Below, piece by piece: positions 27,200-36,977 of a stretch of 64,000 nt of DNA. The notes under the pieces were generated by a model. It searched no databases. It was not told the origin of the DNA and worked only from the letters and a program-made list of their open reading frames with translations. The position numbers and the translations under genes are program-made. The stretch is from a virus, in the IMG/VR virus record IMGVR_UViG_3300046655_001278, positions 1-64,000 of that record. One strand, 5' to 3'. Every line of letters begins with the position of its first letter. The first letter of the stretch is position 1.

Positions 27200-28318
27200 C
27201 TATTTCAATAGTTGATCTGGATTAAGTGAAATCAAATCATTAACGACAAACTCTCCGTCTTTGCGAATAAGTTCATCATCAAAGTAAATTTCACCTCCAC
27301 CATAATCTGGTCTCTGAATCTTAACCATGTCCCAATGAACTTGCGAATCATTTCCATTGCTTGCATCATCATAGCATTGACCGGGTGTAAAGTGAAAACT
27401 TCCACCAATCTTTTCATCAAATAAAATGTCACGCATAGGTTGAACAACATAAGGATTAAATCCAATAGCAAACTCACCAATGTATCTTGCTCCATCATCA
27501 CTATCAAGAATTTCATTTAATGCTTCTGTACTTGCATCACTATTTGCAATTGCATCAACAATCTTTCCATCTTTGAATTCCAACCGAATTCCATCAAAGT
27601 CTGTTCCACGATAAATTGTCGGAGCATTAAACTGAATGTGTCCTTGGACACTATCCTTGATTGGACAACTGAATACTTCTCCGTCCGGAATGTTATGAGT
27701 TCCACCACAAGCAACTGCACCTATATCTTTAATAGAGAAACGCAAATCTGTATCATCACCTTTAATGTGAATTTTATCTGCGTTTTGCATTCTTGTTTGA
27801 AGGTTACTCATTCCTGGATTGAACTTAGAGTAATCAAATGTACATACATCAAAAAAGAAATTCTCAAATGCTTCGGTACTCATGTTTGCTTGTTGTGCCA
27901 TTGCAGGATGTGGCCATCTTAAAATACACCACTTGGTTTCGTTTACACGATAATCAAGATAAGGTTTAGTTACCTTGGACATCATCGTTTTAATGTCTGC
28001 ATCTACATCACTTGTTTCGTATATATTATGAGAACCTGCGATGGCAATATATGCATCCATTTCTTGAATCTTAGGCATACTGAACTTCATAAAGATTTCC
28101 ATTTGCTCTTTGGTTGCGTGTTGCATAATCTCACGACCAATACGACTTTGTGAAGTTTGTACAAAAGGTATTCCTCCGTATTCACGAACTGCACGAACAA
28201 GTGCAATCGTCATATTTTCCGGCACTTCTGTGTTGTCTATTAATACCTTTTCTCCTTTCTGTAAAGACACACTATGTCTTACAAGAAGGTCTGCTAGTTT
28301 TGTATAATTTTCTTCCAT
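27200..28318 (-). CDS. M29-family metallo-aminopeptidase
   Basis: This 372-residue protein matches M29 (AmpS/PepS/aminopeptidase T). DGEVFSCP gives the first metal Glu, [11 protein letters not shown] the second, GGSFHFTPG a metal His, and VHWDMV the His and Asp ligands; the family's N-terminal domain [20 protein letters not shown] is also clear. It removes N-terminal residues from peptides in the cytoplasm. Its length is a little below the usual 410. Such a housekeeping peptidase is unexpected in a phage; with ClpP it could recycle amino acids from degraded host proteins. Confidence 0.85.
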   Translation of the reverse strand: MEENYTKLADLLVRHSVSLQKGEKVLIDNTEVPENMTIALVRAVREYGGIPFVQTSQSRIGREIMQHATKEQMEIFMKFSMPKIQEMDAYIAIAGSHNIYETSDVDADIKTMMSKVTKPYLDYRVNETKWCILRWPHPAMAQQANMSTEAFENFFFDVCTFDYSKFNPGMSNLQTRMQNADKIHIKGDDTDLRFSIKDIGAVACGGTHNIPDGEVFSCPIKDSVQGHIQFNAPTIYRGTDFDGIRLEFKDGKIVDAIANSDASTEALNEILDSDDGARYIGEFAIGFNPYVVQPMRDILFDEKIGGSFHFTPGQCYDDASNGNDSQVHWDMVKIQRPDYGGGEIYFDDELIRKDGEFVVNDLISLNPDQLLK

Positions 28319-28321
28319 AGA

Positions 28322-28582
28322 TTAACGCATCATCATTAGACCGAGGAACAAGAAAAATAACACCATTACAGTTGGTATTGCTCCAACTACAATTGCACGT
28401 GTATGTTTACTTGTGATTCCAAGAATCGTTGCTGTTGCGGATGCGAAGAAACTAAGTATCAACAACAAACCACCAATGTTCTGTGAAACTTGGCATAACA
28501 CGAATCCAACTACAAACACTATTGCACCCACGGTTGATAGTGTTCCTGCTAACTTATAATTATTATTTTCTTTTTCTGTCAT
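28322..28582 (-). CDS. Small membrane protein (86 aa)
   Basis: Three predicted transmembrane segments (about residues 10-30, 33-53 and 62-83) with short loops. It ends 3 nt before the aminopeptidase start, so the two are probably co-expressed. A TATAAATATATAA element precedes the start. Size and topology would allow a holin-like role, but nothing specific supports that. Confidence 0.6.
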   Translation of the reverse strand: MTEKENNNYKLAGTLSTVGAIVFVVGFVLCQVSQNIGGLLLILSFFASATATILGITSKHTRAIVVGAIPTVMVLFFLFLGLMMMR

Positions 28583-28618
28583 ATTATTATATTATATATT
28601 TATATACATATATGCAAG

Positions 28619-30079
28619 TTAAAAAGCAAAGAAGTCTTTGCTTTTGTTTTTCTCGGATGGTTGATTTGGTGATTCTGCATCATCAAGACGAGTTTTTGCA
28701 ATGATTGCATAATCCTTTTCTTTTTCAATTCCGATATATTTTCTATCAAGCATTTTGGCTGCAATGCAAGTTGTTCCACTTCCAACAAATGGGTCAACAA
28801 CAACATCATTTTCACGACTTCCAAGTGTTATTAAATAACTCATAAGTTCAATGGGTTTAACGGTTGGATGAACATTTTGTTTTTCCGTGACAAATCTACC
28901 AGTAACATCGTGGTCGATTTTGCTATTGCTCATATCTTCTGCATTTCTTCTTCCTGGCATTGAAGAACTTTTCTTTTTAGGAAGATGTTCAAGACCTTTG
29001 TTTTTTTCTGCTTTGCTTGCTTTTGCGACAATCATAAAAGGAAAAGTCTTTTGCACACTTTCGGGCAATTTATGTATTTGTGATTTCCACCAAGAATCCA
29101 AATCGTAAAAACGAGAAAATGATCCTTCGTCTCCATAAGTTCTTCCTGCTGGTTTACCTGTGCTTTCTTGCCAAATACCACCCGATCCACTTCCACTATC
29201 TGTGTGTTTTCCTTTGCTTCGTTTTACTCCGTCATTGAGTACATCATCTTGTACAATTAAATTGGCTGCGAATCTTCCGTCTGGTTTATCATAACCAATT
29301 TGCTCTCCACTTGAATAAACTCCAGTATTTTCTCCGTGGAATCCACCACGATCATCACTTTGTTTATTTTGAGATTCTGCTTGATCGTTTTCGTTCTTGT
29401 ATGGAATTCTACAATCATCTAACCAAGTAATTCCTTTACCATTTTTCATTGCTTGTTCAAGAGTGGTTTTTTCTGTGATTGGTTTCATTGCAACAAGCAC
29501 AACTTCTACTGCTGGTTTTGGCTGATAACCCACATAAGAACCTTCAAGTTCTTTTGCTTCATTGGAAGATGGTTCGGTTATTTGTAATCTTTCTTCCAAG
29601 GTTCGTTTGTCATCTCCTTGTGTTATATAACCTTCAAGTGTATTGGTCATCGATTTCTCTCCCCAATTTTTATCTTCAACTCCCTTTTCAATACTACGAG
29701 GGTGTTTGTATTTTCCAACTACTTTTCGTTGCTTTCCAAGTTTTTTATCGACTGCTTTTCCGACATTCGTTGCCTTGGGAAATCCTGTTGCGTATGTCCA
29801 ATAAATCGGAGTGAATCCAATATTGAATCCTGCATCTTCTAAACGAACCATCATACGACTTTGTACATCTGAACGTGGTGCTGACATAACAAAGCAGAAT
29901 CCTCCTGGTTTCAAAACTCGTAAACACTCTTGCCAAATTTCTAATGCAGGAACTGCTTTGTCCCAATCACGATTCATAAACGAATAACCATAAGGTGGGT
30001 CTGTACACACTAAGTCTACCGATTCATCCTCAAGTTTCTTGAGAACTTTCAAACTATCTCCATTTATTATTTTATTCAT
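28619..30079 (-). CDS. DNA adenine/cytosine methyltransferase (beta-type order) with FFAF tail
   Basis: This 486-residue protein has the catalytic motif DPPYG near residue 27, then the LKPGGFCFVMSAPR strand, and the SAM-binding motif DPFVGSGTT with KYIGIEKEKDYAIIAKTRL near the C terminus, the order of beta-type N6A/N4C methyltransferases. A long central insert (about residues 130-400) probably recognises DNA. The start at 30079 overlaps the upstream methyltransferase stop. The last residues, KSKDFFAF, resemble the DNA polymerase tail QKFFAF, suggesting a sliding-clamp-binding peptide. It may protect phage DNA from restriction or mark replicated DNA. Confidence 0.8.
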   Translation of the reverse strand: MNKIINGDSLKVLKKLEDESVDLVCTDPPYGYSFMNRDWDKAVPALEIWQECLRVLKPGGFCFVMSAPRSDVQSRMMVRLEDAGFNIGFTPIYWTYATGFPKATNVGKAVDKKLGKQRKVVGKYKHPRSIEKGVEDKNWGEKSMTNTLEGYITQGDDKRTLEERLQITEPSSNEAKELEGSYVGYQPKPAVEVVLVAMKPITEKTTLEQAMKNGKGITWLDDCRIPYKNENDQAESQNKQSDDRGGFHGENTGVYSSGEQIGYDKPDGRFAANLIVQDDVLNDGVKRSKGKHTDSGSGSGGIWQESTGKPAGRTYGDEGSFSRFYDLDSWWKSQIHKLPESVQKTFPFMIVAKASKAEKNKGLEHLPKKKSSSMPGRRNAEDMSNSKIDHDVTGRFVTEKQNVHPTVKPIELMSYLITLGSRENDVVVDPFVGSGTTCIAAKMLDRKYIGIEKEKDYAIIAKTRLDDAESPNQPSEKNKSKDFFAF

Positions 30080-30968
30080 AATCAAAAAACTTATTTGAGT
30101 TAACACGAAGTTCGTCTTGTTCACAATACTCAGGTATTTCGTATTCACCTTGTTTGCGGAAAACCATAATATATTCGTGTATTTTACTTGTGTATCTTTT
30201 GCTTGCTACTTTCGCACATTGAACATAAGCAAACGGACTAAGATTCTTCATAATGATTGTATCGTGATGAATCATTCCTTCGTTTACAAATGCAGTAATC
30301 AAGTCCGAATGAAAACTACGAAGACCACTACCTGTCATATCTCTCCAATCTGAAACGACCCATACACAAAATGCTCCTGGTTTCAAAACACGATTTATAT
30401 TTTTACCACACTTTTGAATTTGAACCATAAACTCTTCGTATGTTCCACAATCACTTAATTGATTTTTCGTACTTTCGTACTTTTCAAGATTATGATACGG
30501 AGGACACGTAAATACTAAATCAGCAGTTTCATTTTGTGTGTGAAGCATTTCTGTTCCATCACAATTAAAAAGTTTAGGGGATACCTTGAACTTTTCAAAA
30601 TGCTTCATACATCGTGTATATGTTTGTTGTGATACTTCGTAACCTTGATAGTCACGTCCTAGTTTACAAGCAACCATAGCACGGGTAGCACGACCTGCAA
30701 ATGGGTCTACAATCACACTTCCACGCATACTCCAATAATTAAGTATTTGTTCTGCTACTCCTGCGTGAAACTCACTAAACCTAAGACCAGGAAGATTCTC
30801 TGCATCTATACTTCTTTTTGTTTCACGAATGCCATCATCAAGATATGCTTCCGGCCATTGTTCACGGTGATCACGACTTGGTTCTAATACACTCAAAGGC
30901 AACCAACCGAATTGTTCATCAATTCTACAATCTTTTCTGATTGGAAGTATTTGATTATAGTTTGCCAT
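30072..30968 (-). CDS. DNA methyltransferase (TCPPY type)
   Basis: This 298-residue protein has the SAM motif VIVDPFAGRATRAMVA followed by TCPPYHNLEKY and LKPGAFCVWVVSDWR, i.e. SAM site before catalytic site; TCPPY suggests N4-cytosine or related amino-methylation. Its stop overlaps the next methyltransferase and its start touches the polymerase stop at 30968, so polymerase and two methyltransferases form one coupled unit. Its tail NSNKFFDYE also holds an FF motif. Confidence 0.75.
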   Translation of the reverse strand: MANYNQILPIRKDCRIDEQFGWLPLSVLEPSRDHREQWPEAYLDDGIRETKRSIDAENLPGLRFSEFHAGVAEQILNYWSMRGSVIVDPFAGRATRAMVACKLGRDYQGYEVSQQTYTRCMKHFEKFKVSPKLFNCDGTEMLHTQNETADLVFTCPPYHNLEKYESTKNQLSDCGTYEEFMVQIQKCGKNINRVLKPGAFCVWVVSDWRDMTGSGLRSFHSDLITAFVNEGMIHHDTIIMKNLSPFAYVQCAKVASKRYTSKIHEYIMVFRKQGEYEIPEYCEQDELRVNSNKFFDYE

Positions 30969-33475
30969 TAGAATGCAAAAAACTTTTGTGCAGTCGCAAG
31001 ATTCTCACTTGCAAAGTCCCAATCAAGAGCATCATAAAAATCACGCAACTTACCTTCAAGTTCTCGTTCAAACAATTTATCTTTGTCTGCATACTTCTCA
31101 ATAAACTCCATAAGTTCTGGTGGGTCTTCATAACCACGAAACGCAAGAGCATCTAAACCAAGTTCATTGTTCTTTAGATATATCCACTTTATTTTTTCTC
31201 CGTTGCGGATGGGTTCTGCTTGAATCTTAAACTTCTTGATAAACTGATTATGAATGATACTTGCTTTAACGTGAGCAGGTGTACTTTTCGCACATTCACC
31301 CACAACTGCACCTTTGTCCATCATCTTCAAATACTTGGTTATGTTCTTAACTGCACTTGTTTTTGCGATGTCATCAACCGACTCATTTTTGACTTGTTTT
31401 TTAAGAGCAACGATTTTGTCATCAATTTCTTCTTTCGGTGTGTCCTTCAAAATATCTTTAAGAATCTCCGTCATAAACGCACGAAATCGTGTAGGGAAAC
31501 TACTACGAACAACATCAAGTCCTTTAACTTCCAATTCATCACAACCAACACCGTTGTTGTTGATAATCCATTGTGCATAACGTTTCTTTGCCAACCAAAT
31601 ACTTGCTTTGGAAATAACTTCTTGTTTAATGTCATAACGATGCTCTTCAATGTTGAAGAATCGTTTTGCCATCACATCATAACTTTTGTTGATAAAGGTT
31701 TGTACATTATCTGCGACTTCTAAAATAGCAGTTGCCATTTCATCGTCATTCTTTACATCAACATTAGGCATCGTTTTTTCTACGATAGGTAATGCTGAAA
31801 AGAACACCGAGTCGGTATCAATGTAAATACAATGATCTTCGGTATCACCGAGAGTTTTATTGTAATAGTGATTCGCAATCTTGCGACTAAACTTAATCAC
31901 GGACACACCTGTGGTTGTAACTGCTTCTGCATTGTCCACATCATAAAAACGAAAGATAGGCAAACCGAGAACACCATACAAAGAATTAAGAAGAATCTTT
32001 TGTACGTGTTGTCTTCTTTTATAGAACACATACTTGGCATCATCACCTGCGTTACCATATTCCTTCATTTTATTCTTAAACTCAACACGTTGATTAAACC
32101 ATTGATCAAGAATCGCAGGAATAAGTCCGACCTTTTCTTTTGTGTACATTACACCATTGCTACTAATAGCAAGATTGTTTTCCTTCAAAAATGTTTTGAA
32201 TTCGTCTGCTGAATAATTGTCACCACGAAATCCAACCTCAGTTTGCTTGCCATCACAGAAATCTTCAGGACTCCAATTATCAACAACACCCACTTTAGTT
32301 TCAGGTGATATATTTGTTGACATAATGATAGAAGGATACAGAGACGTCAAATCTAAGTCAAACACCCACTTGTATTTACCGGGTGTCGGTGCGGCCACAT
32401 ATGCACCACTAAACTTCTTTGATTCATCACCTTTGATTTCATTGAATCGTTCACGACCTTCTGGGTCTTTGTTTGGTGCAACTAAGTTATGTCTGCGAAG
32501 ATACGTAAGCAACGCACCTTCAAGATAACGAGACGAAAACAAAATGTCTTCATATGGAACGTGACCCACATGACAAATACTACGAGTTAACTCAATGAGT
32601 TCCATCTTTTTGTCAATCTCCACAACAATCTTTACGTCATTCAAATTGTATTCAATAAACTTCTCAATGTCTGAAGAAAACAAATCATCAAGATTACCTT
32701 CGTATTCAATTTTTCCGATGCCGACTTCTTTACGACCAATGGCATCTAACCGATATGTTGGTTCAACCGAGTATGTAAAGTTTTTGTACAACACAAGATA
32801 ATCCAAGCAACTGACACCCGCAATCACGATGCGTTTCTTGAATGGATGAAAGTATGCGTGGCCAATCGGACTCAAACGATTTGCTTCTTCTTGTCCTAGT
32901 ACTCTTGCGAGTCTGCGATACAAATAAGGAACATCAAATCCATCAATGTTCCAACCTGTTAATATTGTCGGACTAATCTCTTGATAGAAATCAAGAAAAT
33001 GAGAAAGTAATGCTCGTTCATTGTCATAAGAATAAACTGATACTTCATCGTTGGAGTAATCGGTGATTTTATTCTCTTTATCAAGAATCAACACCACATA
33101 ATTATTGGTGCAACTATCGTGCCACGCAATAGCAGTAACAGGATTGTTTGCTTTTTCTGTATCAGGTAAATCACCTTCCATACTTACCTCAATATCAAAG
33201 TTCATTACGCAATGACCGGTGCTTGGTTCATCATCGTCTTCGTACAAATCAATTAAATTACGAGTTTCAATCGGTACATCCGATTCAAACAAACCTGTAT
33301 CTTCATACCGATATCGTGTTACCTTTTCTAACTTGTCACCATACATACTGCGATACATTCCGTTCGGAGACTTTTTGTATGCGTATGGTTTATTCTTGAA
33401 TGTTACGAGACCTTTTTTATCGTCCCACAGATAGACCGTGTGATCTTTTTTATTTACGAATATGTTTTGATACAT
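30968..33475 (-). CDS. 43: Family B DNA polymerase (gp43-like)
   Basis: This 835-residue replicative polymerase has a complete 3'-5' exonuclease (Asp94/Glu96 in FDIE; GWNIDGFD 174-181; YNLND 276-280) and polymerase motifs A (DLDLTSLYPSI, 373-383), B (KILLNSLYG, 493-501) and C (YIDTDS, 551-556), plus KKRYAQW. It is slightly shorter than T4 gp43 (898). The C-terminal ATAQKFFAF resembles a clamp-binding peptide. A sigma70-like promoter lies at 33484-33512. Confidence 0.97.
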   Translation of the reverse strand: MYQNIFVNKKDHTVYLWDDKKGLVTFKNKPYAYKKSPNGMYRSMYGDKLEKVTRYRYEDTGLFESDVPIETRNLIDLYEDDDEPSTGHCVMNFDIEVSMEGDLPDTEKANNPVTAIAWHDSCTNNYVVLILDKENKITDYSNDEVSVYSYDNERALLSHFLDFYQEISPTILTGWNIDGFDVPYLYRRLARVLGQEEANRLSPIGHAYFHPFKKRIVIAGVSCLDYLVLYKNFTYSVEPTYRLDAIGRKEVGIGKIEYEGNLDDLFSSDIEKFIEYNLNDVKIVVEIDKKMELIELTRSICHVGHVPYEDILFSSRYLEGALLTYLRRHNLVAPNKDPEGRERFNEIKGDESKKFSGAYVAAPTPGKYKWVFDLDLTSLYPSIIMSTNISPETKVGVVDNWSPEDFCDGKQTEVGFRGDNYSADEFKTFLKENNLAISSNGVMYTKEKVGLIPAILDQWFNQRVEFKNKMKEYGNAGDDAKYVFYKRRQHVQKILLNSLYGVLGLPIFRFYDVDNAEAVTTTGVSVIKFSRKIANHYYNKTLGDTEDHCIYIDTDSVFFSALPIVEKTMPNVDVKNDDEMATAILEVADNVQTFINKSYDVMAKRFFNIEEHRYDIKQEVISKASIWLAKKRYAQWIINNNGVGCDELEVKGLDVVRSSFPTRFRAFMTEILKDILKDTPKEEIDDKIVALKKQVKNESVDDIAKTSAVKNITKYLKMMDKGAVVGECAKSTPAHVKASIIHNQFIKKFKIQAEPIRNGEKIKWIYLKNNELGLDALAFRGYEDPPELMEFIEKYADKDKLFERELEGKLRDFYDALDWDFASENLATAQKFFAF

Positions 33476-33483
33476 TGAATACT

Positions 33484-33512
33484 ATAGTATCTTGTTTTAT
33501 ATAAAAAGTCAA
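33484..33512 (-). promoter_or_regulatory. Sigma70-like promoter of the DNA polymerase gene
   Basis: On the minus strand: TTGACT (33512-33507), a 17-nt spacer and TACTAT (33489-33484). The -35 box overlaps the last codons of dut; the ATG at 33475 lies 8 nt after the -10 box. Confidence 0.65.
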
Positions 33513-34036
33513 GCACCTGTGCTTCCGAATCCACCTTTTCCACGATCAGTCTCTGATAACTCTTCTACGACTTCAAATTCAACTTTGTGAGTTTCTGCAA
33601 TCACAAGTTGTGCAATACGTTCACCCTTTGTGTAAATTTTGTCCATATTAACTTCTGTGAGCAATGGAATGGTTGCTTGGTGTCCTTGAATACGTGCATA
33701 CATATCTTCTGGTTGTGTAATATATTTAAAACGCACAAGCAACTCTCCACGATAACCACAATCAATCAACCCAACTGAATTTGCAAGCATAAGATTTTTG
33801 TTGCTGATACTACTTCTTGGAAAAATATTAGTATGATAAACTTTATCGTCAACACACGGTTCGATATATAAATCTGTGTGATACTGAATATAATCTATTC
33901 GTGACCATGCTTTTGCTTCTTCATCATATTCACCCGAAATTGCTGGATGTGATGATGCAACTAAATCATATCCTACATCGTATTGCGTTAAATTTTTTGG
34001 TACAATGGTTCCAGTATTTTTTATCTTAATTTTCAT
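33509..34036 (-). CDS. dut: dUTPase
   Basis: This 175-residue trimeric-type dUTPase hydrolyses dUTP to dUMP. All five motifs are visible: YDVGYDL (1), FPRSSISNK (2), NSVGLIDCGYRGEL (3), ERIAQLVI (4) and RGKGGFGSTG (5). Its length suits the family, with a modest insert before motif 2. It overlaps the upstream gene by 11 nt. Confidence 0.93.
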   Translation of the reverse strand: MKIKIKNTGTIVPKNLTQYDVGYDLVASSHPAISGEYDEEAKAWSRIDYIQYHTDLYIEPCVDDKVYHTNIFPRSSISNKNLMLANSVGLIDCGYRGELLVRFKYITQPEDMYARIQGHQATIPLLTEVNMDKIYTKGERIAQLVIAETHKVEFEVVEELSETDRGKGGFGSTGA

Positions 34037-34502
34037 TTAGATATAATACTGCATCTTCAAAGGTGTTGACAACCTTAATATTATTTTCTGTTGCTTCGTG
34101 TTCAAGCATCCCTCTCCAAAATTTAATTGTTCCCCACATATGATTTTGATTTATTTCCAACAAATTTTGCTTATGTCGTTCTTCATCAATAGTTACAAGT
34201 ACATTAGGTTTGATAGGCCATTCCCAAAAACTTCTTGCACTCCACACTTCGGGTATACTTAAAATTATATCATTTTCATTTGTATAATTCTCAAGAACTT
34301 TCCAAGAATCACGTGAAAACTGAACTGCAACATCGTGTTCATCAATTAAAGGTGAAGAATATATTTTGTCGGAAAACTCTTTTTTGTCAAAGTGAGACGG
34401 CCATCCAATTGCTTCTCCTATTATTTTATCACAATCTACAAAGTTAAGTAATTTGCTATGATATGTTTTTCCCGAATGTCTAACTGCTGATAATATTTTC
34501 AT
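34026..34502 (-). CDS. P-loop kinase-like protein (158 aa)
   Basis: The N terminus MKILSAVRHSGKTYHSKLL has the layout of a phosphate-binding loop (strand, SGKT, helix), and VLVTIDEERHKQNLL resembles the LID region of nucleotide kinases. The loop is not a canonical GxxGxGKS, so activity is uncertain. Location beside dUTPase suits a nucleotide or deoxynucleotide-modification kinase, by inference. Confidence 0.4.
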   Translation of the reverse strand: MKILSAVRHSGKTYHSKLLNFVDCDKIIGEAIGWPSHFDKKEFSDKIYSSPLIDEHDVAVQFSRDSWKVLENYTNENDIILSIPEVWSARSFWEWPIKPNVLVTIDEERHKQNLLEINQNHMWGTIKFWRGMLEHEATENNIKVVNTFEDAVLYLNEN

Positions 34503-34839
34503 CTGAATAATATTTGTTTATTAATTTTACGATAACATCTCCGTGACAAGGTTTGGGTTTACACCAACATCCTAATCGTTTTCCTTTTAATCCTTTAAGT
34601 GCTTCTAATAGTTTAGGAGACGATTCTAGATATTCTTCGTAACTTTGTATTGCTTCTGATTTGCTTCCAACGAAATACTTGGCAAGAGTTCCTTTTTTTG
34701 AAGAATAAGGATTACCCCACAAAGAAGGCCTTCCAATATAAACATCATATTCGGACTTTTTGCAATGTACTATTTGCGTTGTATTTGTTGTTGTTTCTAA
34801 GTTAGAATAAAATGATAAATTAACTGCTTTTTTTGTCAT
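34480..34839 (-). CDS. DUF4326 family protein (119 aa)
   Basis: The segments YDVYIGRPSLWGNPY and RLGCWCKPKPCHGDVIVKLI are the hallmark of DUF4326, a small family common in phages and of unknown function; the clustered cysteines in CWCKPKPCHGD could bind a metal. It overlaps both neighbours by about 20 nt. Confidence 0.75.
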   Translation of the reverse strand: MTKKAVNLSFYSNLETTTNTTQIVHCKKSEYDVYIGRPSLWGNPYSSKKGTLAKYFVGSKSEAIQSYEEYLESSPKLLEALKGLKGKRLGCWCKPKPCHGDVIVKLINKYYSDENIISS

Positions 34840-35161
34840 CCAAATCTATGTCAGTATCTTTATCAAAATTTTCTACATCGGTGAACAATTCTTTTACAAA
34901 ATCAAACTCTAATTGCTGATTTTGGAATTCTGGTTGATTTACATCTGCGTAACTTGTGTTTGTTGGATTATTATTTTCATCAACAAATTCAAGGTGTCCG
35001 TCAAAATGAAATCCCGCACCTCTTAAAAACAACTCAAATGCATTTAATACTTCTCCGAGAGTTTCATCTGCGGTTGTGTGTCTTGTTCTTGAAACAAGAT
35101 TATCGTCAGAATCTCTCCAAGTATAATCAAATGTAAATTTTGCTGTATTATCGTATTTCAT
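34820..35161 (-). CDS. Hypothetical protein (113 aa)
   Basis: This acidic protein contains AKFTFDYTWRDSDDNLVSR and ends DTDIDLDDKKSS. TATATATTTATGTAT precedes the ATG. No family is recognised. It begins a four-gene overlapping run leading to dut. Confidence 0.5.
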   Translation of the reverse strand: MKYDNTAKFTFDYTWRDSDDNLVSRTRHTTADETLGEVLNAFELFLRGAGFHFDGHLEFVDENNNPTNTSYADVNQPEFQNQQLEFDFVKELFTDVENFDKDTDIDLDDKKSS

Positions 35162-35203
35162 ATATACATAAATATATACACAATAATAACAAACGTAAAG
35201 TCT

Positions 35204-35413
35204 TTATTTTTCAGTCTTCGTCTGAAGTGTGGATGCTTTTATTATTAGTTGCAAATATAATTGCAAAAATGCTACACCTAACCAATTCCATAATGTATAT
35301 TCTATGTTCAATTGAAAGACAGCATTCACCGACCAAATAAATCCAAGTGGTAAAATAATTAAACCAAGAATACCCACAAGAAATGTTGCTAATTTAGTTG
35401 TATCAACTTCCAT
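35204..35413 (-). CDS. Small membrane protein (69 aa)
   Basis: Two transmembrane segments (about residues 9-32 and 41-60) are connected by a short loop. It overlaps the end of the 100-residue gene upstream by 11 nt. Unknown function. Confidence 0.5.
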   Translation of the reverse strand: MEVDTTKLATFLVGILGLIILPLGFIWSVNAVFQLNIEYTLWNWLGVAFLQLYLQLIIKASTLQTKTEK

Positions 35414-35705
35414 TTTTTTTTCTTATTTCACAAATTTTTTCATGCAATAATTTTAAATCATCGTATGTCATTCCAAATATTGCTTCCACTCCTTCAACCA
35501 TTTTATTAAATGGTAACTGAGTTCCGACTTCGTCAGGATCACCCTCGGATTCTGTTATTTTATATTTAAGGTCAAGTGTATCATCCTGAACTTCTTCAAG
35601 TTTACACAATGTCATATGCTCGTACAATGCAACAAAGTCATCAACAGAGCAAGTTGTTAGAAAGTCAAGTGACTCTTGTTCAATTTTATTTTCTTTGGAA
35701 TCCAT
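35403..35705 (-). CDS. Acidic hypothetical protein (100 aa)
   Basis: A strongly acidic, helical protein (SLDFLTTCSVDDFVALYEHM near the start). ATATATATTTATATAAATAC lies upstream of the start. No family is recognised. Confidence 0.5.
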   Translation of the reverse strand: MDSKENKIEQESLDFLTTCSVDDFVALYEHMTLCKLEEVQDDTLDLKYKITESEGDPDEVGTQLPFNKMVEGVEAIFGMTYDDLKLLHEKICEIRKKNGS

Positions 35706-35759
35706 TTTTTTAAGTTAAGGTTATGTATTTATATAAATATATATTATATTGTTAGATTG

Positions 35760-36977
35760 TCAATTCTTTTTCCAAATCCAAATAGGTTCTGCAAAAGCAA
35801 CATCTTTCGTTTCTTCGGTAATTTCTTTGAGGTCTTCTGAGAAATATTCACTTTTGGCATTACCAGCACCACCTGAATTAAATCGTTTCGTCATTTCCAT
35901 TCCAATGCAACCAAGATATTCAAGTCTTTGGGATTTAATAAAGTCATTCATTGGATTTGTAATTTCAACATAATCGTTGATAGGAGCATTAAAAACATCT
36001 GCTATGTTTATTGCAAGAATACCATTCTTTTTTATTGTCGGAATTATTTTACCAAGTGTGGTGTGAAGAAATCTCTCGTTCCAATCATCTATCTTTTTAT
36101 ATCGCACCCACGATTGTGTATCATCTTCCGAATACTTTTCTGTATTAAAATATGGTGGACTTGTAAACACCGTATCAAAGTAATTTTCGTATTGCAAGTA
36201 ATCTACATCTTCAGCAGGACTTTCTATTAAGTCTGCTTTTCTGTTCTGTTCAAAAAAGGTAGAATACTTTTCGTAGAACTGAATTTGCTTTTGGTAATTA
36301 GGATGATTAAGTGTATTGGGATCAATGCCAACATAATGCTCTGTGGTTTCACCTGTGTAAAATCCTGCTAATCTATCACCCCACCCTGCACTAAAATCTA
36401 ATACTTTTTTGCTTTGAAAGTGATCGTAAAATGCTTTTGCTACTGCCGGTTTGAATTGTGATGCGACATACTTACGAAGAGTTGTAGCAACACGTAGAGT
36501 ATTAACATCAACTTGGTTAAGAACTTTATCAAGTGTCCAATAAGCACGAACGATTGTTTTAATTCCTTTAACCGTTTGCCAAGTTTTCCAACCACTTGGT
36601 GTTCTTGTCCAATCGACTTTCCAACGAGTTTCTACATGAAATGGATTAGAAGCATTGTTACCAGAATTGTTTCTTTTCAATAGAAACTGAGAGCCTTTAT
36701 AGTTTAAATGGTAATTACTTTTTCTTTCGTTACGAGGAAACCACTTTTTTTCTACAAGCACATCGTTGTGCTTTATTCCTTTTAACTTGTTTAAACTATC
36801 AAAAGTTTGTCTGTCTGTAATTTCAGGTAACGGAGCAGGATATGTGTGCAATACCTTTGCAAGTTCTTCTACAACATCTTCTTTTTCATACGTTTGCATG
36901 ATGTCTTTCCATTCTTCCTCTTCAATGAGGAGATATGGTTTCATGTTGTAGAACTTTTTAAAGTAGTTTTCTAACAT
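35760..36977 (-). CDS. Methyltransferase with TSPPYF motif (405 aa)
   Basis: The SAM-binding segment VLDFSAGWGDRLAGF and GIDPNTLNH are followed by the catalytic TSPPYFNTEKYS, the pattern of N4-cytosine/N6-adenine amino-methyltransferases. About 190 N-terminal residues of unknown fold precede it. It is a paralogue of the protein at 45055 (GWGGR, GTDPNTDN, TSPPYFNREQYS). Its start overlaps the upstream stop as TGATG. The target may be DNA or another nucleobase-containing substrate. Confidence 0.65.
   Translation of the reverse strand: MLENYFKKFYNMKPYLLIEEEEWKDIMQTYEKEDVVEELAKVLHTYPAPLPEITDRQTFDSLNKLKGIKHNDVLVEKKWFPRNERKSNYHLNYKGSQFLLKRNNSGNNASNPFHVETRWKVDWTRTPSGWKTWQTVKGIKTIVRAYWTLDKVLNQVDVNTLRVATTLRKYVASQFKPAVAKAFYDHFQSKKVLDFSAGWGDRLAGFYTGETTEHYVGIDPNTLNHPNYQKQIQFYEKYSTFFEQNRKADLIESPAEDVDYLQYENYFDTVFTSPPYFNTEKYSEDDTQSWVRYKKIDDWNERFLHTTLGKIIPTIKKNGILAINIADVFNAPINDYVEITNPMNDFIKSQRLEYLGCIGMEMTKRFNSGGAGNAKSEYFSEDLKEITEETKDVAFAEPIWIWKKN

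Noticed and set aside
31220-31723. 167-codon plus-strand frame inside the polymerase gene
   Set aside because: Antisense to well-conserved polymerase sequence; Cys/Phe-rich composition is an artefact of the opposite strand.
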